Assembly (NCBI RefSeq): GCF_001625215.2
Contig: NC_030383.2
Location: forward strand, 61,122,949-61,186,948
DNA length: 64,000 nt
Source of the DNA: Daucus carota subsp. sativus
Taxonomy: Eukaryota > Streptophyta > Magnoliopsida > Apiales > Apiaceae
Reading direction: 5' to 3'
The position numbers were made by a program, and so were the translations under genes. The first letter of the stretch is position 1; each line of letters opens with the position of its first letter. Below the pieces are notes generated by a model. It did no database searches, had not been told where the DNA came from, and worked only from the letters and a program-made list of their open reading frames with translations. Below, piece after piece: positions 22,043-31,372 of this stretch.

Positions 22043-24286
22043 GATTTTTACGTTCGGCATTTCAGGTTCATGTTCATTTACAAATAGTGTTTACTGGGTA
22101 GTTACTAAAACCTCTGCATCTGTTAGCCATCCCCGGAATGGGTTAAGTATTCCAATGTGTTTTGCAAAAGCACTGAAAGCCAAAAAGCTCTGTAACTGCC
22201 TCCCACATGGTGAGGATACTTGAATCTTGAATATTTATGTCTCCGGTTTTTCATTTTATTGTTTATTGAATTTGTGTTAATTTTTATTTGTTCACGCACT
22301 GATGCATATATACACATGATGCTTTAATCTATATACATAAATAGAACATTTATCCTATGTCCCTAGATAATCAAACCCCATTATTTTGGTTATCTTCCAT
22401 TCTTGATATTATCATTCCTCCATTGCTCCCAAACACCATCCGTGTACTAAACCTTATGTGATAAATGTAATAAAAGGCTTTGAAGTTTGAATCTTTGAAT
22501 CTTTACATATGCCGGATTCACTTCTTGCTCATTTAAAAAACCATGGATTTGATTATAACCCTGAAAGGACCAAATTTGTTAGCGTGCAACTCCAATGACA
22601 TCAGTGTGCCCAAGTTCAATTATATTGCTTGTGTTGGCACTTCATGCACTTCACGTTATGCCATCTAATAAAAACTATATACGTTGTATCAGAGGTTGGA
22701 CAATAAGAAAATGCTAGGCTATGATAAGTTCACTACAAAAAATTGGGGTTCCTTACAGACACATTGTGTACCAGTTACTCCAACCTAGTAAAATTTCGAA
22801 GAAGCCGATGGATGAAATTGTTGAAATCAATTGCAGTCCACATAGAAACATAAATTTGACAAAGGATCGGAGTATCCTGCGGGCTGTGTGTTTGTTGAGA
22901 GCATAGTTTCACCCGATCTTTAAACAGGAGCTTTGGGGCAGCAACATTAAGTGACAAACAAGGTCCTGGTTTGATTTTACTTATTATTTCTTATATTACT
23001 TGAGCTTTCAGTTCTTCTTTACTGTATGTTATTCTTACGTAATAAAATAAATTTGGTTTTCCTGCAAGGTGCAATCATCTATGTTCCTTCCTTAGAAGAA
23101 AGCCTGGAGTTTTGTACATGGTTAATGTTATTGGTGGTTTGACAATGTACTCGACAATCTTAACCCTTCAAGAAAAGGAAATTGTGTCCTTATCATGTGT
23201 TAACCATTAAAACTTTTTACGTAGTTTATCCTGTTCAATTTCTTTTAGGTAACTTGCTTGTGCCGATTTTTTATTAGAACATACCATTGAATCAATTTTT
23301 GTCATGCATTCAATTTAATTAAAGATATATAGTTTATCATTGGGGAAGCAGCTCAGTTGGTGGAGAATAATTGACTTTCACAAGTAAATATCTATTTTTT
23401 AAGTCATCTTTTCTCGCAGAAAATAGGTTGATTCCTCGCTTCCCCAGGATTTTTTTGAACTTTTTCTTAAACTTTAATGAATGGCCAAAAAATCGTCCTC
23501 CAAGGTATAAGGTACTATATATAAAACAAAGGGAAGGATTTCATGTTAAATTTTAGGGCTGTTTTTCACTTTCTTGAAGCTGTCCTCATTAAGTCCATTT
23601 CGTTTATTAAATTTTGATGCACATTCTGGTTTGCTGTTTAATTGTTGTTTTCAATCTTTAGAAACCTATCTAGTATATAGCTAATCTACATAACATCACA
23701 GGGAAGCTTCTTCTTTTGGCTTGTGCTGGCAAATTCTGTTGATTCTCTCGTGATCAGGTCCGTAAAGAAGGCATTGTCATTCTCAAGCTTAATCAGTGCG
23801 TAATTAAACTTGTACTTGAATTTGTTTTCTTCAGTCACGAATACTGCTATACAAATCTACGGATAATACATTTAAGGTTCTGTTTGACAAAGGTTCAGAG
23901 TATCACCGGGGTTTCGTGTATGTTTGTTGAGAGCCTTGTTTCACCTTCCACCAGAAAATCGAGAAAATTGCCCTTATGTTGTCCTATAATGGCATCACAT
24001 TATTTTTGCTATGATGAATCGCGCAATGATTTTGCGGTTATTTATGTGAAATGGTGGTTTATAGCTTGAAATCTGATTGTTGGAGTAAGATACAGAGATT
24101 TTAAATTTTTTATTGAGTATGGATCGGTGTATGCAAACAGAGCTTTTTGGCTGTTGATCTCATTGGCAGTTCGAATGGTAATTTTCTAAAATGTTGTATT
24201 ATTATTTCTGTTTTTCTGTCAAAGAAACCGGGGCTGATCTCTGGGTAATGAATAATTGCGGTGTGGAAGATAGTCTAAAATGTTGT
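22043..24286. other. 3' flank of mTERF copy 1, no protein gene
   Basis: Nearly identical to 31373-33604. Contains a tRNA-like sequence (23342-23446) and, from about 23960, a block also found downstream of F-box genes (see 42630-42960). Short open frames exist but are not conserved in a coding manner and match no family. The first 900 bases also match 14164-15040. Confidence 0.7.
23342..23446 (+). ncRNA. tRNA-like Pol III-type sequence, copy 1
   Basis: 105 bases that begin GGGGAAG and end CTTCCCC plus A, a perfect 7-bp acceptor-like stem. The D-arm/box A region is CAGCTCAGTTGG. Box B is imperfect (GGTTGATTCC). TGACTT and AAGTCA could form an anticodon-like stem around an enlarged loop, and TTTTCT-CGC-AGAAAA could form a long variable arm. 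A T7 run follows three bases after the end, as a Pol III terminator would. No standard anticodon is assigned. It may be a tRNA pseudogene, a SINE head or a tRNA-like RNA gene. Confidence 0.45.
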
Positions 24287-24469
24287 TTGGAAGATCTCTT
24301 ATTTTGCCTATTCTATGAGCAAATTTTTTATGCGATTGAACTTCACAGTTCACGGAGCTTGTTTCAAATATGTCATATCATTAGGTTTCCAAGTTATGCT
24401 CTACATACCTTATGTTAGTGATTTCCCTTATCTTCTATCCACCTCCGATAACAAATATTTGCTCAATGA

Positions 24470-25372
24470 CAGTTTGTTTATAAAAAAGTGTTTGGCAATG
24501 TCTGAATATCGCCAACTCCAAATTATGGTTTCTTCATGATGTAGCAAGAACCGTTAGAAAAGCATCATTCCAAATTGAAAACCTGAAATTGGTTCCAAGA
24601 ATCACTCATTTACTCTCTTACCTTATAAATAATCTTGGGTTATCCCCACAAGTTGCTATCTCGAACTCGAAGAGAGTAAAGTATGAATCTTTGATAAACC
24701 TGATTCTTTTGTAGCCCCGTTCAGAGACCATGGATTTAGTGATAGTCATATATCTAAAATAATTTCCAAATGCCTGCAATCTCTGACATATAATCCTAAT
24801 GTGACCTTTTTGCCTAAACTCAACTTTTTATGTTCTATTGGCGCGTCAAATGATGATGTTGCCTCACACCCTTATATGTTGAAAGACTGCTTGGATAAGC
24901 GATTTGTCCTGTTTTATGACTCTTGCAAGTTACAAGAATATGTTTCTTTCCTGCTAACAGATTATTAACATTTTAAGGAATCATTCTGTATTTTATTATA
25001 TCAGCTTTAAGACAGAATCCAGTCTGAATGAGTTTAACCTAGGAATATATCATGAGTAGTATGAGTTTCTTTGTGAATAAGATAGGCTTCCGGTCTATGG
25101 CTATTGCCAGAAGACCAGTCGTGCTAAGTTACTCGTTAAATTTGAGATTGATTCGTTATCAAGGTTTCGCAGGTGAAAGGTTTGATAAACCAGGATTTAA
25201 GCTTACTTTCACTAAATTTTCTGATTATTAGGGAGAAACGGTTTGTTGGTAGGTTTATTATCATGTATGAGGAAATGCTTCCTCTACTATTAACTGTATC
25301 TCAACATAAGCTGGGCGTTCTGGAATCAGGTATGAGCAAAGTTAGGTTAACTAATGATCCTAACTCTACATA
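24470..25372 (+). pseudogene. Decayed mTERF gene, copy 2
   Basis: Sister of 15687-16498 with the same missing central block and most of the same breaks, but with a longer 3' end: the last frame reads MKGLINQDLSLLSLNFLII and continues through IIMYEEMLPLLLTVSQHKLG, like the C-terminus of the intact genes. No plausible product. It shows that the copy at 15687 lost its 3' end after the duplication. Confidence 0.88.
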
Positions 25373-25864
25373 AACAAATTGCCCTTATGTTGTCCTGCAA
25401 TGGTGACGAATAATTTTTTCTATGATGGATCGGACGATGATTTTAAAGTATCTGGGACGCGATTTTGTGGTTATGTACTTGTGTATGTGAAATAGTGGTT
25501 TTGTAGCTAAAATTTGATTGTTGGAGAAAGATCGGAGATTATAATTATTATACATGGAGTGGTGTTTTGAAATGGAGCTTTTTATTGGGATGATGTTCTC
25601 ATTGACAGTTTGAATGGTAATTTTTTTAAACCTTGTATTGTTATTTCTCTTCGATATAAAAAGGGGAACGTATCGAGAAGTTTACTGCTATACAAATCTA
25701 AGGATGATACGTTCAGGGGCCGTTTGGTCGGGGTAGCAGAAAGGGAATGGGTCCTTTTTTGGGTGTTGTTTTATTAAAATTAAAATTATTATTTCTTTTA
25801 ACTTTTGAGTTTTAAATTTTTCCGCTATCCTTCGTAATCCATTTTCCACCCTAGTTATTACTTA

Positions 25865-26255
25865 GAGCATCTCCAACCATAAAAACCCCTTCGCTAAAAT
25901 CTTAATTTTCATACCAAAAATTAAAATTATAGCTAATGGCTTCAAAAATTCACACTCCAATCATCCCACCTGTTATCTATAATTATAGCCAACCTGCTAT
26001 GAATGACTATATTTGTCGATCCACTACAGGTTTGTAAGAAATCTGTAGGAAGATTACACATCACTCATTATCATATTAAAATGATATATTCTATTTATAA
26101 CAATCCAAAATATTAATAACATACTAGTTTTAAATTATAGCCAACCAATATAGTCAATACCATCGAAGCAAAATCTTACAGGTTGAGCAAATTTTACATA
26201 TGTTTTACAGGTCCAATTTAGCTAACGATTATAGCCACCGCCGTTGGAGATACTC
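25865..26255. mobile_element. PIF/Harbinger-type MITE (family GAGCATCTCCAAC), copy 2
   Basis: Orthologous by position to 16614-17001. Left TTA is intact and the right flank is TAA, with ends GAGCATCTCCAAC and GTTGGAGATACTC (one change). The flanking DNA downstream of the mTERF pseudogene is the same in both copies. Confidence 0.85.
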
Positions 26256-27776
26256 TAACTCTTTCATAATCTTTTTCTTTTTCATTTATAATTTATGTTT
26301 CAAATCATTAAAAAATAAAAATAATGTGTAAATTATTTTTTTAAATAAAAAATTATTTTAGTTTCTATAAACTAAAAAAATGATATGATTTGTACATTAA
26401 TTTATAAAAAATAATGAAAATTTTAAATAAAAATTGACTCTTTTGAAATTATATAACCTAGAAAAAGTTCAGATATAAAAATAATTATATAAATTTTTAT
26501 TTTTTTTCCGGATCAAAACCAATCAGATAAAATAATTCATTATCAAATCATTTGTCTGTATCTTTTTCTGAATTACATTTCCTTTGTATGTTTGTTTAGA
26601 GCCTAGTTTTACCCGATCTTCAGAGTTTAGACCGCAGCTCTGGGGCAGCAACAATATACGACAAGCAAGGTCCTGGTTATGTTTTACTTAAATTTCATTT
26701 CTCTTGTATGTTATTCTTACCTAATAAAATAATTTTGGTTATCCCAGCAAGTTGCAATCTCAATCTATGTTCCTTCGTTGCAAGAAAGCCTGGACTTAAT
26801 TACATGCTTTATCACGGGGAAGTGGCTGAGCATAGCATAACAGACAACCATGCTTCTCATTGTATATCTCTTTTCATCGATATGGATTATTTTGTAATTT
26901 GCTCCCTAATCATTTGTTCTTGGTCTCTAACAGAATAATATTGAGTTGACTTGACTAGTACACATGTCATTGTATATTTCTTGACATCGATTTGGATTTA
27001 TTTTATTACTTTCTCATCACTTGTTTTAGGCGTTTAGCCCATCTTTAACGGGATAACATTGACTTGACTACTATACATCTCATTACATATTTAGTAGATA
27101 TTTCAAAAATTACAGATATATTGAGGATTATTTTCACAAATCGATCAACACAAAAATATACATATTCAACAAATATGAGTTAATATTTATATATAAATTA
27201 AAAATATTATTAACCTAATAAATAAATAATATATTTAATAATAAAATATAAATAAAAGAATGAAAGCAGTTGATATAATAGCTAGAGGAGCTGCTCTGAC
27301 CGGAACACAGTTGTAGTTCAGTTTAGAAGGATTTTAGGGAGAACCCCTGGTCATTTAACCCAACTGACTTAGTATTATTAATTTCTTCAATGTAATATGA
27401 TATATCATATAAGTGACTGATCATATAAAATTAATAATTTTTGACCGTAAATCTAAATTAAGTATACCGTCGCTAGTTATTTTATCATGATAATAATATT
27501 GTGGTTTATGACTACCTTATACTAGCTTATAACCCGTGCAATGCACGGGCGGTTAACATATTTATTATTTTATTGTATATATTTTAAATTTATCTAATTT
27601 TATTGTAAAAATAAAATTATGATAAAATAATGTGATTAAATAGATATTTTATTTAACAATGGGATAAATTCTTCACAGTTAAGTCTGTCAAATGGCTAAT
27701 TAAAAAATTAGGTCGAACATATATATATTTTAATGAAAATGTTAAAATTTACCTTTTAACATGTTAGAGCATCTCC

Positions 27777-28514
27777 AAGAGCCTTTTTGTTGGCTCCTAA
27801 ATATAATATAAAAAATGTGGCTCTTAGTACAAAGTTAAGAGTGTAAACTCCAACAATACTCTCTACATCTCTTATCTATTTCATATTTTATTCATATATT
27901 GGGCTCCACTATAACAAAAGAGAGGGAAAGATGGAGGTTGATTGGAGGGAAGGATTTTTTTATTGTGAAAAAATAAGTTAGGAGCCATGTGGTGGCTCTT
28001 AACTTTGAGGAGAGAGGAGAGAGAAACAAGAGGCTCTTAATATTTAAGAGCCACTTAAGAGTCTCTTGGAGCAACATTTTGGTTCTCCCTCCTCAAATCT
28101 CAAGTTAGGAGCCTAAATGAATAGCCCTCTTGGAGATCTCCAAGAGGCTATTCATTTAGGCTCCTAACTTGAGATTTGAGGAGGGAGAGGAAAAATGTTG
28201 CTCCAAGAGACTCTTAAGTGGCTCTTAAATCACTAAGAGGCTCTTGTTTCTCTCTCCTCTCTCCTCAAAGTTAAGAGCCACCACATGGCTCCTAACTTAT
28301 TTTTTCACAATAAAAAAATCCTTTCCTCCAATTCACCTCCATCTTTTCCTCTCTTTTGTTATAGTGGAGCCCAATATATGAATAAAATATGAAATAGAGA
28401 AGAGATGTAGAGAGTATTGTTGGAGTTTACACTCTTAACTTTGTCCTAAATTACTAAGAGCCACATTTTTTGTATTATATTTAGGAGCCAACAAGGAGGC
28501 TCTTGGAGATGCTC
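27777..28514. mobile_element. Near-perfect palindromic MITE (Harbinger-type ends)
   Basis: A 738-bp element flanked by TTA on both sides (27774-27776 and 28515-28517), with ends GAGCATCTCCAAGAG and its complement. The two halves are inverted copies of each other across almost the whole length, meeting at TCTTGGAGATCTCCAAGA near 28137. For example GGCTCCTAACTTGAGATTTG right of the centre matches CAAATCTCAAGTTAGGAGCC left of it. A transcript would fold into a hairpin of about 370 bp. No coding capacity. It sits inside the Helitron 27522-29979. Confidence 0.88.
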
Positions 28515-28707
28515 TTATAATTTAAGGAGGCCTGTAAACTCAGATATAAACTAACCAATCAACCTTTTAATATTTCGTTATTAATAATTAATAATATGAT
28601 GTAAAACATATTATAATTTAAAGAGACGCATGAAACCAAATACCGACCCATCATACTAAACTAAATTTAATGTTTTAGTTTAATTGATAATACAAAGTAA
28701 ACTATAA

Positions 28708-29106
28708 GAGCAACTCCAACGGAACATCTCCCTTACCTATAATGAGCCTACGTGGACAAAAATAGGGGTTTGAGTAAAATTTCTTCACTCCAACCATCCT
28801 CTCCTTACCTAAAATTTTTAGGTGAGAGAAAACAAAACCCCATATTTAGGGGATAGAAAAGCAAGCCCCTATTTTTTTTTCCACCTCATCTCCCTCTCTC
28901 ATTTTCTTTCATTTTTCATTTTCCCTCTTTTTTTTATCTATCTCATCATAGTAAAAATTCTAATAAAATATTATTTTTTCAAATATAGGGATGATTATAG
29001 AGAATACCGTTGGAGGAAAACAAGTTTTTGCTTACCTATATTTTAGATAATCATTATTTTATTATATTTTAGGGGTTCAAAATAGGTAACACCATTGGGG
29101 TTGCTC
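28708..29106. mobile_element. Harbinger-type MITE (family GAGCAACTCCAACGG)
   Basis: A 399-bp element with TAA on both sides (28705-28707 and 29107-29109) and inverted ends GAGCAACTCCAACGG / CCATTGGGGTTGCTC. The interior is pyrimidine-rich with subterminal TTACCTATAATG-like motifs and no coding capacity. Inserted in the same Helitron as the palindromic MITE. Confidence 0.82.
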
Positions 29107-30208
29107 TAACATGTTATAAATTTAAGAGCTCCGTGGGTCGAATACCAACCGATTCACCAAACTCAACTAACTGATCAACTGAGTGAACATTTTATTTTCG
29201 GTTTTCATGTGTAATAGTAGAGTATATAATATAGACTAGATTTGTAATATTTCTTTTAATGTGAGATCATTAGAGTATTTAAAAATAATGTTATTAATGT
29301 ATTTTTGTTAAATAATATCACATGTTATATATTAATAATTATATATAATGATATTATATTTTATATATATCTCGCCCGTGTTAATTGTAAAAAATCGGTT
29401 TTTTAGTTAAAAATCTAAAAAAGATAATGCGTTTGATTAAAAGACGATTACTATGTTGCTTGATGTTATTTTAGAAGATGGAGTTTTTTAGCTAAAAAAT
29501 ATATAAATGATAATTTATTTTAGTTAAAAAGAATAATTGGTTATATAGATAGGCTCGTATTTCGGCCCAAGTACCGACCGCCAGACCAATATAATAATAC
29601 TCCCTCTATTTTTTATTATTTGACGTTTAGAATATTGGTACGCATCTTTAGGTATAAATATGTCGCCCATGTCCGTATTAATTGTAAAAGATTGTTTTTT
29701 TAGTTAAAAAATTTATAAAAAATTAAAAAAGTAATTATCATGTTTATCAATGTTATTTCAGAGAATGAGTTTTTTAGTCAAAAATATAAAAAGGTAATAT
29801 ATTTCAATTGAAAAGAATAATTGGTTATATAGATAGGTTTGTAATTTGGCTCAAATTAAAAATAATAATTAGTTATATAGATAGATCAGGAATAATTGAT
29901 TATATAGATAGACCCATATTTAGCCCAAATACCGACCGATCAAATTTTTAATATTTAATAGTATAGTAAGTAGTATAGATTTTGATAATCGAAAATAGCG
30001 CGTATTTTATTCTGTTTATTTTTATATATGATAAAAAAATTATAAAATAAATATACATAAACTCGAATTGGGTTGACCCGCCAAAGTCCTAGGTTAGGCG
30101 AAGTCTTGCAATTGCAACTGAACAAGTCTTGCTGTTCTTGTGCTCAAATCCTGTAAGATTTCAATTCATTCATTCTATTCTGTCCTTTTAGTTTGTTTCA
30201 TTTGCACA

Positions 30209-31372
30209 ATGTTTGCTTTATACAACAAACCTAGAAGCATTATTTCATGTCTGAATATCATCAACTCCAAATTAAGGTTTCTTGATAATGTATCAAGAAC
30301 CATTACAAATGCATCACCCCAACTTGAAAAACCTGAAATTGGTTCCAAGAATCACTCGTTTACTGTGTCTTACGTTATGAGTAATCTTGGGTTATCCCCA
30401 CAAGGTGCTATCTCGAACTCGAAGAGGGTAAAGTTTGAATCTTTAGATAAACCTGAGTCTGTTGTAGCCCTGTTCAGAGACCATGGTTTTAGTGATATTC
30501 AGATATCTAATATAATTTCTAAACGCCCGCAATTTCTAAATTGGAATCCTAATGGGACCCTTTTGCCGAAACTTAAGTTCTTATGCTCTATCGGCGCGTC
30601 AAGTGATGATGTTGCCTCAAACCCTTATATTTTGGAACACAGCTTGGATAAGCGAATTGTCCCGTTTTATAACTCTTGCAAGCGTATGTTTCTTTCCGAC
30701 AAACAGATTCTTAAGATTTTAAGGCAACACTGTTCTTATATTTTAGGCAACGCACGAGTGAGTGATAATTCTAATATTAAATTACTAAATGAAGTTGGAG
30801 TTGGAATGAGATATATTGGTCTTATCATATATAGAAGACCTAGGCTCATGAACATACACTATGACAAATTTAGGACGGTTGTTTACGAGCTTCTGGAAAT
30901 GAAATTCGATCCTTCCAAAGGTCATTTTGTTCGGGCACTCTCTGTAAGATTAGATATGAGTGACCTGACATGGGCACACAAAATCGAAGTTTATAAGAGG
31001 TGGGGTTGGACTGAGCATGAGATTATATTAGCTTTTAGACAGAATCCACCCTGTATGACTTTATCCGAGGAAAATATCATGAGTGGGATGGATTTCCTTG
31101 TAAATGAGATGGGCTGCCAGTCTATGACTATTGCTAAAAGACCAGCCGTTTTAACTTACTCGTTAAAATCGAGATTGATTCCGAGGTGTTCAGTTATCAA
31201 GGTTCTGCAGATTAAAGGTTTAATATGCGAGGATTTAAGCTTACTTTCACTTCTGATGATTACTGAGCAAAGCTTTGTGGATAGGTTTATAATCAAGTAT
31301 GAGGAACAGCTTCCTCAACTATTAAATGCATATCAAAGTAAGCTGGGCATTCTGGAATTAGGTGAAAGTTAA
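30209..31372 (+). CDS. mTERF family protein, organelle-targeted (duplication copy 2)
   Basis: Intronless 387-residue mTERF protein starting MFALYNKPRSIISC. Upstream codons to 30140 are open but lack an ATG, so the conserved ATG at 30209 is used. Same presequence and repeat layout as the 20876 gene, with substitutions at about seven positions (for example MSNLG for MNNLG, RPQFL for RPKFL, EIILAF for EIISAF, LQIKG for LQMKG) and one residue fewer near 'ICEDLS'. It is the last full mTERF gene of the cluster; the duplicated segment ends about 2.2 kb downstream. The Helitron lies 230 bases upstream (ending 29979), so both recent copies acquired Helitron DNA near the promoter independently. Intact frame. 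Confidence 0.94.
   Translation: MFALYNKPRSIISCLNIINSKLRFLDNVSRTITNASPQLEKPEIGSKNHSFTVSYVMSNLGLSPQGAISNSKRVKFESLDKPESVVALFRDHGFSDIQISNIISKRPQFLNWNPNGTLLPKLKFLCSIGASSDDVASNPYILEHSLDKRIVPFYNSCKRMFLSDKQILKILRQHCSYILGNARVSDNSNIKLLNEVGVGMRYIGLIIYRRPRLMNIHYDKFRTVVYELLEMKFDPSKGHFVRALSVRLDMSDLTWAHKIEVYKRWGWTEHEIILAFRQNPPCMTLSEENIMSGMDFLVNEMGCQSMTIAKRPAVLTYSLKSRLIPRCSVIKVLQIKGLICEDLSLLSLLMITEQSFVDRFIIKYEEQLPQLLNAYQSKLGILELGES

Larger units (their letters stand above)
15506..24286 (+). repeat. Tandem segmental duplication, copy 1
   Basis: Copy 1 of a block containing, in order, a decayed mTERF gene (15687-16498), a Harbinger-type MITE (16614-17001), an AT-rich spacer, an intact mTERF gene (20876-22042) and its 3' flank with a tRNA-like sequence (23342-23446). 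It aligns collinearly with 24287-33604 at very high identity. Private to this copy are a Mutator-type MITE (18301-18576), a cluster of SINE-like DNA, TA runs, a MITE and a Helitron (about 18637-20714), and loss of about 470 bases near 16498. Subtracting these gives an ancestral unit of about 6.9 kb, matching copy 2. Confidence 0.88.
27522..29979 (-). mobile_element. Non-autonomous Helitron carrying two inserted MITEs
   Basis: On the minus strand it starts TCTATACTACTTACTATACT and ends CCCGTGCATTGCACGGG, seven bases, CTAG. Flanks are A (27521) and T (29980). Comparison with copy 1 (around 18275-18290) shows the uninterrupted host site, so both ends are supported by an empty-site comparison. 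The 2458 bp include the MITEs 27777-28514 and 28708-29106 and a possible Stowaway end near 29605. Without them it is about 1.3 kb, like the Helitrons at 10997 and 19297. No Rep/helicase frame. Confidence 0.85.

Noticed and set aside
22032-22223. Short frames overlapping the mTERF 3' ends (also 31362-31553)
   Set aside because: Shared only because the segment is duplicated; no domain and no coding-type pattern of differences.
22734-22771. CACTACAAAAAATT as a CACTA transposon end (also near 32067)
   Set aside because: Conserved as part of the duplicated flank, with a degenerate form at 14941, and no partner end or target duplication was found.
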